Below, one piece after another: positions 12,004-23,155 of a stretch of 64,000 nucleotides of DNA. The position numbers were made by a program, and so were the translations under genes. Numbering within the stretch: the stretch's first letter is position 1; each line of letters starts with the position of its first letter. The stretch is from Microdochium bolleyi. Its lineage: Eukaryota; Ascomycota; Sordariomycetes; Xylariales; Microdochiaceae. A model generated the notes under the pieces. The model saw nothing but the letters and a program-made list of their open reading frames with translations. It had not been told where the DNA came from and did not search any database. The stretch is from NCBI GenBank assembly GCA_001566295.1, contig KQ964248.1:248001-312000 (forward strand), read 5' to 3'.

Positions 12004-12030
12004 GGGTCAGAGGGTCAGAGGGTCAGAGGG
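12004..12030. repeat. Minisatellite, three copies of GGGTCAGA-type unit
   Basis: Three near-perfect tandem copies of GGTCAGAGG. The core resembles the CCAGAGGT arrays at 10281-10316 and 12768-12823. Confidence 0.8.
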
Positions 12031-12664
12031 TTAGACATACCACGGCCGGAACGTCAAGATCAACAAGTACGAAGTCCAGCTGGGTCTTGAAGTCCTAGTA
12101 TTGTAGGGTCTCGGGGTCAATCCTGTGCACGGGGATGACGAAATACTGATTTGTGGCCCGGTCATAGACCCAAGGGGCGATCATGCCGATCTCGTTGCCT
12201 GGGACGACACTGAGGAAGGCGATTTTGAGGAGGTATGCGGTCGCAATCTTGGTCCTCCCAACAGCCACCAGCTCTTGCTGGATTGACGCCGGCAGGCGGT
12301 TGAAGAGCTCGGCGATCTTGGAACCGACCTTTGAGGCTTCATCTTTCGAATAGTCTGACTGAAGTAGGAAGCCGATCGTGAAGTTCTGGGTCGGGCGGCG
12401 CAGTTTCAGCCTCCACGACGCTGCCGTTCTGGTCACGACACCCTTCGTCTTCCTTCTTATTTCTGCCTTTTGGGTAACCAGATGGCGAAAGGTGTCTGCC
12501 GGTCGCGACTTGATTCTGGCGTGATCAAGTAGACTCTGGAACGGGTCCTCGAGATCCGGGAAGGCCTTGAGTATCTCCTGGGAATTGGGCAGAATACGGG
12601 CTGTGGCGGAAGTTGACGGCGTGGTCGACAACGGTACTAGGAGCGTTCTTCCGATCGGTTCCAA
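12023..12664 (-). pseudogene. Decayed coding relic, unidentified, with nonsense codon
   Basis: A minus-strand frame from an ATG at 12664 runs 189 codons to a TAG at 12097-12095, then continues in the same phase for 23 codons (DFKTQLDFVLVDLDVPAVV) to a TGA at 12023. The text looks like real protein, for example RPTQNFTIGFLLQSDYSKDE, ELFNRLPASIQQELVAVGRT and YDRATNQYFVIPVHRIDPET. No family comes to mind. The read-through continuity suggests a nonsense mutation in an older gene, but the 189-codon frame could also be a live small gene. Confidence 0.42.
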
Positions 12665-12767
12665 GCTGACGGGTGTGACCTTGCGACGCTGCCGGAGGGG
12701 CTATGCCGAGAGGCGTCGCTAGGACGAGGGCTCGGCCCTTGCCCTTTTCTTCTGCTGTGTCTGCCCA

Positions 12768-12823
12768 AGCCTCTGGGCCTCTGAGCCTCTGGATCTCTGG
12801 ACCTCTGGACCTCTGGACCTCTG
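12768..12823. repeat. Minisatellite, CCTCTGGA-type unit
   Basis: About seven imperfect copies of CTCTGGAC and variants. On the minus strand the unit reads CCAGAGGT, the same unit as the array at 10281-10316, so the two arrays bracket the relic block in opposite orientation. Confidence 0.8.
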
Positions 12824-13390
12824 CGTCCTTGGCCGGACCTGCGCGCATCTCGCACACCTTTCGGTGAAAGGTAAACTAGAACAGGTTCCAAAGGACGATG
12901 GTCAGCCGGAAATACGCAGAATCAGACCGTTTAGCTCATGGAACTGCACGGAGGATACCGGTAGCACAATCCACAGGATGATGGTGAGTGAGAGGATCTT
13001 GAAACCACAAGTGCGCCATCTAGACGAGCAACCGCGCTGTGACGGCTCACACGTTGCCGATACCCTAGAATTCCGGTACGTGGCTTTATGTTTTACCCAA
13101 GAGAGGTGTCGGGGGCACTCGACAGAAGGAATGGATAGAGCATACCTTAGGCAGGAATGATGTGCGGACGGCGGCCTCCTAGTTCTTGCTGGTGCTTGCG
13201 CGGAGCGAGCGGACGAACATGTCAGATCTCCTGTGCTGGATGCTTAACGTCGCGTATGTATCTCTAGTGTGTGCTTGGTGGGAGATGGGTGATTCCACGC
13301 CGAGGCTGCCAAGCTCCTTAGCTAGATGAAAGGGAAGGAGAGCGAGTGGCAGATCACTCTTCGTGAAGGGATAGACGGCACCTTCAGTCC

Positions 13391-13436
13391 GAGAGAGAGA
13401 GAGGAAGAGAGAGAGAGAGAGAGGGGGGGGGGAGAG
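13391..13436. repeat. GA-rich microsatellite with G run
   Basis: Purine-only tract of GA dinucleotides interrupted by GGAA and followed by ten G. Confidence 0.85.
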
Positions 13437-13872
13437 AACGTGCATGTGACGGTTGCCCCTGGCTGAAAGGAGTACAGGGACAACGAAACGGGCGTGAAGA
13501 TGATTGTCTTGTGATGGCTTTGTGATGGGAGGGTGAAATTCGTTTGGCTATGCTTACGATAGTGTAGATTGTCGGCTCTTCCCAAGAATTGCCCAAAGCG
13601 GAAGCCAGCAGCCAGAGGAACCAATCAGGGGGGGGGCTCCGTGGGTGCACAGCGTGCGCTACGCACCCCTCGATTTCCACCCATACCACCGATGATTATC
13701 GAGTATCGGCAATGTACGAGCCGTCTTATTGCCCGTACACACCCCCATTCTTTGCCGGCATCCACCTTGCATCGACCAAGTCAACTGCCCACCGTGGCAA
13801 AGCCTGCAAAATGCATCGCGGGACCCTCGATTGGTGTTGCATCATCGTCATCTACATCTACAGCTCGCTGTC

Positions 13873-15644
13873 ATGCTCCCCTCCTGGACCGAAGACCGCC
13901 ACCAGGAGGCGTGGGTGCCTCTTCCTACAGCCACGGACTATGTCTACTACGATGCAGAGCCGCAGAGAACACAAGATACCGGTGCCCTCTCGATGGCTTT
14001 CCCCACGGTGCTTCTGGACACATCGAGTTTCAGCAGGGCCTTTGATCCGGAGTGGCACACACAGGATCCAGATGGCCTGCTCCCACTAGACCCACGCCCG
14101 ATCCCTAGGTCAGACCCCATTTGCCGCTCAATTTGATTTCACCCTGCCGTCGGATCCGAGTCGGACGCTGCGCCAGCAGATCATGGGTGTTCTTGAGCGC
14201 AGGGGCCTGCCGATTTGACATTCCTGACCGGATGTCTGGTGAAGCGATACCATGCTACGGGAGGTGAGCCGGTAAAGATGGTTGTCATAGGTCTGCGGCA
14301 AGCAGGCGAGAGACACAAGCCCGAGGCAGTCTCGCTTGGGAAGGAGTTGGTGCAGCTTCTCATTGAGTAAGCAATCATGCTACTGCTAGCGACCTTGTTT
14401 TCGAATCACTGACGAGGAAAACAGCATCAACCATGTCGATGTCGGAGTTCTGGTCACAGAGGCTGCGCCGGCTGAGCCCCACGCCAGAGATCATGCCGAG
14501 AATACGAGATGGCCATTCTTCGAGACCTATACCGAATGTCCGGTCTTTGGCACGAGCATTGGAATCCGCGACCGACCAGGGACGGGCACTCTCGGACTCT
14601 CGATGCTTCTGCAGTGGGATGACGGAACCGAGGAGATGGCAGCGCTGACATGCCGTCATGTCGTCGTTCAATGTATGTCTCAGCTCCCCTAAACCTATTG
14701 CAATTTACTTATACTGGTAGTTTTCCAACCGACATGGCCGTTTATCCCAGCCCGAGGCTCTACGGTAGGACTGCCCTTAGACTGCCCCTGCCTGCCGGAC
14801 CACAACGACGCACTCGCCGTGTTCCAAAACATTGAGGGCCACTTCGAGCGCACGAACGCCGACCCTCTTCCGGAAGAAGTACCATCCGGAGACGATGACC
14901 CAGGCATGCGAGGCACACCTCGCCAGGGCAGTGGCGGTCCGCGACGAGGAAATGAGACGTTCCGCGGCCTACCAGGCAGCCGATCGAGATCTCGGCTTCG
15001 TCCTGTGCTATTCAGACTTTGGCTGCCAACCATTCCTGTAGCATGATCGTGAGATCCCGCAGGAGCGGAACATGGACTGGGCGCTGATCAGACTGAGCCC
15101 TCGGAGGTCTCCTGGCCCGGCAGCCATCACGTCTCTGCCGCTGTGGGAGTTATCACCACCGCCCAGCGAACTCATCAGTAAGATGAAGCTTGACATTTAC
15201 ATGACGCCATCACCCGAGCCGCTCAGATATTCCGAGGGGGAAGACGAGCAGCTCAAGGTCTTCAAATTCGGCAGGACCACCGGGGCGACGGCGGGGGCCG
15301 TCAACGGCATCGACGTGACCGCTGTAACGGAGTACACCATCGTGCGCGACGGCCAAGAGCACACGGAGACTATCGTGTCTACCGAGAGGGCCCGCATACC
15401 ATCCAAGGGCCGATTCGGAGGGCCGGAGCGATTCTCCGCGAAGGGGGACTCGGGAAGCCCGGTGTTTGTGAGCAGCGGACATCCGGCCGGGATGATGATC
15501 GGCGGCCACAAGAAGATGGACAGGGTCTTGTCGCTGGTCGGCCACTTCCATTACATGTCGTCTCTGCAGGAAATAGTCGCCGATATTGCGCGGGTCATGG
15601 GCCGCGACGACCCCCGTGGCGTACCAAAGGTCATCTTCATCTAA
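13873..15644 (+). pseudogene. Trypsin-like serine protease (S1-type fold) relic with frameshifts
   Basis: The coding sense is clear although broken. Family features are a His-box TCRHVVV (His codon 14657-14659), an Asp in MDWALIRLSP (15075-15077) and the nucleophile box GDSGSP (Ser codon 15450-15452), in the order His-Asp-Ser. Two intact introns can be read: 14367-14424 (GTAAGC, CACTGAC branch, ACAG) and 14673-14720 (GTATGT...TAG). Breaks: the phase shifts near 14100 and back near 14205, shifts again near 14880, and an in-frame TAG lies at 15039-15041. From 15072 the frame is open to the stop. All three catalytic residues survive. The putative N-terminal ~200 residues before the His match nothing I know. 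It lies upstream of the tandem repeats and HET gene. Assembly indels are the main alternative to true decay. Confidence 0.62.
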
Positions 15645-18092
15645 CCGAAGACGGGCAGCGATGCGGGTGCGATTATGCGCTGTGGGCCTCCGTCACATCG
15701 TGTCGCGATACTTTCAGCGTCCGTGAACAACGGATGGCAACTGTCACTTCCGCAGACGGTGATTCGCGGAAGCCGGCCTATGGAATCCAGAACTTGTCTC
15801 CAGGCTGGCATCCGTGTTTAACGTACCAGTGCTCTCGTATTTGAGGCCGCCGCAGGCAGGGGTCAGCTGCCACATGCTGCGTATATAACCATCCACTTCG
15901 TGGGCCCGTACTCCTCGAGCGTCCTCGTCTTCATGTTTGCCCTCGCTCGACGTGGGGGGTGGCGAACCTTGAAACCGTGACATTTTCATATTCCTGCCAA
16001 TCCTGGAGACCAGGTAACTCATGAAGCGCATGTGAGGCTTGATGTAGGCATAGGGGACGAGCCGGGATACTTGTTGGTTTCCGCCTCCGTCATCCATTTG
16101 CAAAGAGAGGGAAGCGCACAACCTGTCCCACTCGGGTCGGCGCTATTTTCCACACGGCACCGTGCTGGCCCGCCACGCTGGCGGAAGAAAGGTGGTTTAT
16201 GTCCATCTTTGACGTATTGCTCATGACAAAGTTGTCAACACATATGTGAGAAGATAAGAGATGTGATCCAGCCAAAGCACAAAAGCATGTGCATCTCAAA
16301 GTGGGACTCTACCCCCGATGCTGCATCCTACTGAGTCTTCGAGCACTCTCAGTGGCCTCCCTGGTTCCAGGACCACAAGCCTTCAAAGATCAAGGCTGCT
16401 CGATGATGTATGGGAATCTATCATCCCCGTTGACCTTGCAGGAGAACTGTGTTCTTGCGATGGACGCCCTCATTGCCAGCTTGGTGTCTCCATGCCTTGC
16501 CTAGGAGTGGGTCACTCAGGCGTTCTGTCCAATGGTAGAGAATGGCGCCGGAGAGGCAGCCTGCCCAGACAAAGAACGGGAAGGCCTGAGGGACGGAAAG
16601 AAAGCAGTGAAGGCAGACATCTATTTATCTATATGTATTAATCACAGTGCAAGATCGGACAGTGTTCCAACTCTGAGCACAAGGGGGGGGGGGGGGGGGC
16701 GCCCAAGGTGTTGCCTAAATTCTTGACATGGTCGGTCAGGCAGTGAGTGTCTTTGGTAGGAGCATGAGAAGCAGGCCACTTCTGAGAATCTTTATGCGCT
16801 TCAAGCTCAGAATGACTGCTTGACTGCACTGTCATCGAGATATCCAGAATCAGAGACCATCTTCCAAAGCCAAGGCAAGAGGTTCAGAGGCTTCACGCTC
16901 ATCGCTCTCAGGCCCGCAAGCATTCCTCAAATGGATCATTCTACGTCCTTGGGAAGAGCTGGAAAGGCAGTGAAAGCGAGTCAGCCAACACTTTTTGCTG
17001 TGAGCTTATCTGCTGACGTGGGCTGTGCCAGAATGCCTGGTCAGGCTGATTGCAACGTGTGTAAGACGGAGGCCTCAACCACGTAGAAGTCGCTGCGGAC
17101 GGCCAGCACGCGCAGTACTCATCGACAATAGACCTTGGCCTCTGAACACGATGACTCTTCAACTTTCTGGAAAAAGTTCTCGTGACAAGACTCGTTTGCT
17201 GGTACCTCGAATTGATCTCTGTCTACCAGGGTGCGTGCCCTGGCATGGATGGTGCGGTGAAGTCTCACTTGGCTTGGCTCACGGCATGCTGGGAACTGGA
17301 GCCTTCTGGCTGCGTTCCATCTTGAGGTCACAGGCGGCACGCCCCGTGAGGGGCTAATAAAGCAGTGAGGGTCCAGTGAGGGTGTGCACCGAGCCGTAGG
17401 GGACGGGGACGTGTGGAGATATATAGGCCCTGGCTGTATCGTGGATGCAACGCAGCTGCAACTCGTCTCCTAGTGGGGTCATGGAAGGCAGAACAAGTGT
17501 AAAGGTGACCTAACGGGTGTCTCGGGCTCCGGTAGCAACGTGGGTGCGAAGCTCCAGAGTACGAAGCCTCCAAATCGCTGGGACCACCTCCGTGTCTGTG
17601 CTGTGATTGCCTGTCCTAGATTCTCCAAGGAATACTCGTTGCAGGAAATAGCAAAGACAGACAACGCAAGACAGTGGAGGCGCGATGCGACGACAGCATA
17701 TCTGCCATCGGCGGCGTCGACACTGCCGCGGAGATATCCCTGGCTGGAAGAAGGGGGTCTCCAGAGTTTACTGAGGAGCGTAGGCACCGGAAGACTCGAA
17801 AGGCCCTGCCTGTTACGAAACCCTTGATAAGACGGCATTGGATCTCAGTAGGCTGGAGGGTCACAGCTGCACTACTGTCTGGAGACGCAAAAGAGAGCAA
17901 TGGAACTCACTCCGCATGCATGCCGCTCTGATGGAAGAAGGCTTTCAGCATCACCTTGTTAATAGCTAGCGTCTTCCTGCAGGCAATGAAGGCTTCATCC
18001 GATCCACGATCAATGCACGACCCAATCTGTATCCCGGCTTGGGGGTCTTCCATCCCCTGAGCTCTCGGCTTTCAGCACGGTCGTGGCGGGGA
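15645..18092. other. Gene-free stretch, 2.4 kb, with diverged repeat copies
   Basis: No gene was identified. It includes a 17-G tract and looser matches to the conserved end of the tandem repeat described at 18093-18968: AAGAAAGCAGTGAAG-like text near 16597-16613, and CTAATAAAGCAGTGAG near 17354. These suggest that the array once extended further left. Confidence 0.45.
16683..16699. repeat. Homopolymer of 17 G
   Basis: Uninterrupted run of 17 G in non-coding sequence. Confidence 0.9.
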
Positions 18093-18968
18093 CTAAGAAA
18101 GCAGTGAAGAGAGAGGCTGGTGTCAGTTCCTCGACCCGGGCCCCCTGTCTGTTCCGCCTTGGCAATGTTGGCAGGAAATCCACCGCGAAAATGCGGCGGG
18201 GTAACTCCTTCACGGTCGCAGGTTAGGTAAAGCTACCATGCTCAGAGAGGGCGGCTTGCCTGGGTTGGCGACGGCCGTAGGGACTCTGTTGTTCGGCAAC
18301 AGCGCTCGAGGGAAGAAACCTGTGGGGCCGGCGACAGGTATTCGTGAGGAGCTAAGAAAGCAGTGAAGTTTGTGACGTGAAGTTTATAACAAAGCTGACC
18401 AGTTCCTTGACCAAGGGCCTCCTGTCTGTCTGCCTTGGCACGTTCGTTGGAAGTTCACCGCGAATGGGACGGATTGAATCCTTAGCGACAGCAGACTAAG
18501 TGCACCACTTCGAGTCCAAGGGACAGCGGCTTGCTTGGCTAGCCGACAGTATCGCTCTCTTGTTCGACGCTGGGCTTGCGAACAGTGTTTGAGGTTGTGT
18601 TCCTCCTGGGTCGGCGAGAGGTCTCCGTTAGAAGCTAAGAAAGCAGTGAAGTTTGTGACAAGGCTGACTTCAGTTCCCCGACCGGGGGCCTCCCGTCTGT
18701 TCCGCCAAGGCAACGTTCGTAGGAAATCCACAGCGAATAGGGCAAATCAAATCCTTGGCGATAGCAGGCTAAGTATACTTGTTCCAAGCTCAGAGAGGGT
18801 GGCTGACCTGAGTTGGCAACACCGTACGACTCTGTTGTTGGACCAGGGTATTCGAGGGACCGCAGTTCTGCGAGGGGTCCGTAGGAGGAGCTAAGAAAGC
18901 AGTGAAGTCGAGGCCAACAGTTTCAGGACTGTGGGAGCCTGTCTGTTGCGCCTTGGCAACGTTCCTAG
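18093..18968. repeat. Degenerate tandem array of about 260-bp units
   Basis: The 17-base string CTAAGAAAGCAGTGAAG occurs at 18093, 18352, 18635 and 18891, giving spacings of 259, 283 and 256. Between these anchors the units share further blocks in the same order: a block like CTGTCTGTTCCGCCTTGGCA, then GGAAATCCACCGCGAA, then an AATCCTT...GCAGGCTAAGT-type block, then CAGAGAGGGTGGCT and CTCTGTTGTT. Units 1-3 are complete and the fourth stops after the CTTGGCAACGTTC block, about 100 bases before the HET start. The units diverge by substitutions and small indels, so the array is not recent. No terminal inverted repeats or transposase was seen. Confidence 0.8.
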
Positions 18969-19071
18969 ACCGCCCCCCCCCCCTGGCCCACTCTGTGGAT
19001 CCTGGATGGCACCTGCGCTCAACACCGTGAGAAATCATGTATCGGGACTTCTGGCCAAATCAGAATCAAAC

Positions 19072-21611
19072 ATGTCGCTATGCGCGCGATGCCAGGGGAT
19101 ACACTTCAAACCATTGACCGCTCCAGATGCAGAGGATCAGCCCCAGCAGCGAGACAGTTCCACCAGCGTTGCTAGTTCCCGCAACTTAAATCCAACTTCG
19201 ATAGATGTTTTGGGCAGCAACTCGCAAAGCACATCAGTCCGCGGAAGGCCGCACAGCAGCGAAACCGGACCGGGACGCCCGGCACCAACGCCGTTCGTGG
19301 TCTACGTTCTTCACGAGACCCGCGAGTCATTCAATAGGTCTATCGCTGGGAAATGCAGGCTGTGCCTACTGATCAACAGCCAGCTCGACCAAGAGGAGCT
19401 GCCTACGCCGCAGTCCACCGGCCTTGACGCTGTAGATGATACTCACCGGAATGGCGAATCTAACGACGCGAGTAACATTCTCGGGGATAATTTCATGGTT
19501 CTCAAGCGACAATGGCCATCTTTTAGGGGGGTTCGTCAGCCCCGACCACCACGATCGAACGGGGCCGTGACGGCAATGAGCCGGAACTGCGGCAAGTCGG
19601 ATGAGGAGACACTGTACTTCGAAGAATTGGCCAAAACTGCGCCCGTGATGGTCTTGAGTCGGCGTGGTCCGGCTATCCTCAGGGTTGTAAAAGATCTACC
19701 TGGTGAGTGCCAGGCATCCTGGACACTTGATTGTTGCTTGGGTCCGCCGCGACTCTTCTCCACGAGGACATGGATTCTCGGGGCAAGACTGTGTATTCTT
19801 CAGCAAATAGCTGACAATAATAATCACTCTCAGAACAACACCGTGTTATCTACACGAAATCAGATGATACTGCTTCTGGGCACGCCAGACGGGCCAGGAA
19901 ACGCCCCTTCAAAGATTTCATGGATGGCGACAGCAACATATCAGGGGCAGAACCACACATTGAGAACACTGGCTCGTCGAGTCACATGAAGCTGGCGAGC
20001 TTGTGGCTCAGGAACTGTCTACAGAACCACGATCTTTGCAACACTGGCGTGTCTTCAGGACATCGCTTGCCTCGGCGGCTGATCGACGTCAGTGACCCCG
20101 AGCGGCCGTTCCTGGTGAATGTGGCGGCGTTACCAAAGGACAGAAAGGCGACTCAGTATGTCGCGTTGAGCTACTGCTGGGGAGAGGGCGAGCGCGTAAT
20201 GACCGAGACAACGAACTATGAGGCACATCTGAAATGCATACCGGCACCACACAAGACTTTACCAAAGACTTTTGTCGATGCGTTCAAGGTCACTCATGGA
20301 CTAGGCTTCCAGTACATCTGGACCGACGCATTCTGCATGATCCAGGACAGTCCCGAGGATAAGCACGACGAGCTTCCAAAGATGGGCGACATTTATAGGT
20401 ATGCCGTATTCACGATATGCGCTGAAGGATCGCCGAGCTCCCATGCAGGGCTCTTCCAGGAACGACAGAACATATCCTTGAGACCCTGCAGAATAAGCCT
20501 CACCACGACTCATGCTAACGGAAGGATCTCGGCCGAAGTCACTCTTGCGACGAAATGTATGCGGACGGACTTCCTTGAGCCACGTGGCTGGATTCTGCAA
20601 GAGGAGATCCTTGCCTGCCGGCGCCTGCTTTTCGGAACGCAGATGTCATGGCGTTGTGTCGGCTCCGACGCGTCGGAAGTGTGCCCTGTGCCCTCTCCAA
20701 AGACACGCGTGACCGGCACACTCGAGGGACGGACCGAGGACAAGTTGCGCATGTGGCTTTACGAAGCGAATTCGGTGAAGTCGAGACCAGCGGTAGCGCA
20801 AGGCTCCCGCGCCAACCATTTCGATGCTTGGTACTCCATCCTGGAAGTCTACAGCCTCAAGGAGCTGAGCTTTATCGGCGATGTGCTTGCTGCGGTCGAC
20901 GGACTCGCCAACATGTTCAGTCAGGCGCACAAAGTCAAGTATCTGGCCGGTGTCTGGCAAGAAGACCTGCAGCTTGGCCTCGCCTGGTTCGTCAGTAACA
21001 ATGAGAGACGGAACGTTGAGCCGTACGGTAACAAGTGGCCATCCTGGTCCTGGGCCTCTGTGGGCAAGGTTGCAATAAGATTTCGCAAGTGGCCCAGGTA
21101 CGGAGTCGCAGTGGAAGACATGGGAGCTGAGCTCATCAACGCCACGTGCCAAGCATCGTGCGTACCACCGATCGCTGGCAAGCTGGTGATCCGTGCGAGG
21201 GTGAGAGCTGCATTCATCAGTATGTCTGCAGATACAGCTCTCCAGGTGGCTCAACAGCCTGCAACGTCAGAGCGTCAGCCAAGGCAGTGCTCGACGCCTC
21301 CAGAGTACCGCCGAGTTCGGTTCCCAGCGGTGCTATATGAGGATAGGGCATGCGATCTAGTCCTAGGCACAGCGGCTCTCGACAGACCGCTGTATGGCCT
21401 TGACGCTGGCACGGATCTCGACCAGCCCATCAACGTCCATTCCGTGGTATTGGCACTCCTGCACGCACAGAAGACGGGTGGCGGCGAGCACGCTGTTTAC
21501 TTGGTGTTGGGGAAGAAGCAGGACGGCTCGGATTACTACGTGAGGAGGGGCGTTGCATTCCTCGATCGATCCATTAGTGGCCTGGCATTAGAAACGCTTG
21601 TGATCGTGTGA
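19072..21611 (+). CDS. HET-domain protein (heterokaryon incompatibility family)
   Basis: Exons are 19072-19702 and 19834-21611 (802 aa). The 131-nt intron has donor GTGAGT, an AGCTGAC branch site and acceptor CAG; the phase-1 join gives DLP-EQHRVIYTK and keeps both frames open. The N-terminus has CxxC pairs at residues 4-7 and 95-98 (KCRLC), usual for this family. The HET domain starts near residue 318 with YVALSYCWGEGE, then IWTDAFCMIQDS and RYAVFTICAEGS, and the RGWILQEEILACRRLLFG box. In the family, HET domains trigger cell death after fusion of unlike hyphae, or act in related self/nonself and biotic responses. The start chosen is MSLCARC; another in-frame ATG lies at 19006. The frame is intact, so the gene may be live. 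The tandem repeat ends just upstream, inside the likely promoter. Confidence 0.88.
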
Positions 21612-22360
21612 GAATAGACGTAGATAGGAGTAACGTCGAGTGGGGGCATCGTGGTGGTCGATGTGATCCAGGTCCTCTGCAGTTCTGGGACCAGGGCAGC
21701 AAGATTGACGGCCGCTCGTGCCTTCCACACAACCATCGAAGCACGAGACAGTTGCGGCCGGACCTGCCATGCGAGGGCCAGAAGCGGTACAGCAGCGGCT
21801 CAGTTCTCAAAGCCGAGTGTGATCGAAAAGAGCCAGAAACCAGCCTTGCAAGTACCGTGCGTTACCACCTCTTGCTATGGACTGGTGACACCGCCAGGCT
21901 TTTCTCCGACGCTGGTCCACGACTTCTGCGCTGCACCATATATCTGCTCGACATCATGCGTGGCATTGCTTGTATGAGAATTCATCGGCCGGATTATCGC
22001 ATGCAGACACATGACAATTCCCAGCATCGCTCCAAGCTCGACATCCAAAAGTGCGCTGCCATTCACTTTCTCGGCATATCACTACAGCGACATCAACTGC
22101 ACTTGTCAAACACGATCGCAAGTTAAGACGACCTGACACCCTCTGAGGCTCATGCAGGTTGAACTCGCTGAACCCGCATATAGAGAGCGCCTCCGCCGAT
22201 ATCCCTACTTCACAGAGCAAGACTACACAATCCTCAACGTCCCTCGTTGTCACACTTGCACAAAACGGACGGACCACCAACTTCGCCACAGCACACGAAC
22301 CCACGGCGATTGCATCCCTTCCAGCAACGAATATCATCGCTCACAGAGATATCCATCACC
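21612..22360. other. Intergenic, 750 bp
   Basis: Holds the HET gene 3' end and the upstream region of the two-TM protein. No other gene was seen. Confidence 0.5.
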
Positions 22361-22864
22361 ATGGGTCTGATGACCTTCGTCCCCGCCCGCGTAGGCGGGC
22401 ACATCCACATCAACGAGACCTACCCCCTCCCGCACGTCACCACACACTCCTCCTCCTCCTCCGCCGCCGCGGCGGTCGCAAATCTGGACCCGGTCGCCGA
22501 CTACATCACGCTCCTGATCCTCGCGTCGTACATCTTCGCCGGGACGGTCGTCTGGTTCTGGGGCCCGGACGCGGACAACGGGGACGAGGCCGAGGTGCGG
22601 CGGCGGATCGGGCAGGCCATCGCCTTCAGGGGTGGCGGTGGCGGGGACAGCCGGTTCACGGGGGCCGAGCTGTGGCCGTGGCTGGTCAACCTCGTGCTGG
22701 TGGTCATGTGGCCGCTCGTGCTGCCCCTGTGGCTGACCGTCGTGATCGACAGGAGGGCCGAGGAGAGGAAGGCGAGGGAGTACGAGGAGGCCATGGCCCG
22801 GGCGATGAAGAGGCCAATGGCTGGGGCGGAGACGGGCAAGTGCAGAATGCCGCTTCCTTTGTGA
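22361..22864 (+). CDS. Small protein with two transmembrane segments
   Basis: Single exon, 167 aa. The ATG sits in a strong context (CACCATGGG). Residues 1-40 are Ser/Ala-rich. A first hydrophobic segment covers about 47-66 (ITLLILASYIFAGTVVWFWG) and a second about 109-130 (LVLVVMWPLVLPLWLTVVI). They are separated by an acidic and Gly-rich loop, and the protein ends in a charged cytosolic tail (RRAEERKAREYEEAMARAMK). No family recognised. A minus-strand frame of 218 codons overlaps it but has biased, Arg/Pro/His-rich composition and no motifs, so the plus reading is preferred. Location in an internal or plasma membrane is inferred from hydropathy only. Confidence 0.68.
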   Translation: MGLMTFVPARVGGHIHINETYPLPHVTTHSSSSSAAAAVANLDPVADYITLLILASYIFAGTVVWFWGPDADNGDEAEVRRRIGQAIAFRGGGGGDSRFTGAELWPWLVNLVLVVMWPLVLPLWLTVVIDRRAEERKAREYEEAMARAMKRPMAGAETGKCRMPLPL

Positions 22865-23155
22865 TGAGTGGTTTTCCCCTTCATGCTTTTCGGGTGCTGC
22901 AGAGCAGCGCTTGCTGATGGATTGTACTGTGGAAAGGTATATCCATGGTTTGGCGTCGTTGAAGAGCATCCGCGTCGGGCAGCGTCGCATCTACAAACAG
23001 GCTTTCAGTGAATAAAACCATTTCTCGTTTAATCGTCGTCGTTGAAAAATCACGATAGGCACCGGGTAGAACCACTTTGCTCCATGAACGCTTTAGCTCT
23101 GTTCCTGCCAAAACTGGTAGTTCGGCACAATACTACCCTTGGGGTACAGCAGACG

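Larger units (their letters stand above)
12665..13872. other. Gene-free stretch with low-complexity tracts
   Basis: No gene seen. It contains a CT/AG-type minisatellite (12768-12823), a GA microsatellite (13391-13436) and a short 8-G run near 13630. It ends at the start of the protease relic. Confidence 0.5.

Noticed and set aside
12020..12036. Telomere-like GGGTTAG
   Set aside because: A single occurrence at the edge of a GGTCAGAGG minisatellite, not a telomeric array.
22334..22990. 218-codon minus-strand frame
   Set aside because: Biased composition without motifs; the overlapping plus frame has a strong start and two membrane segments.
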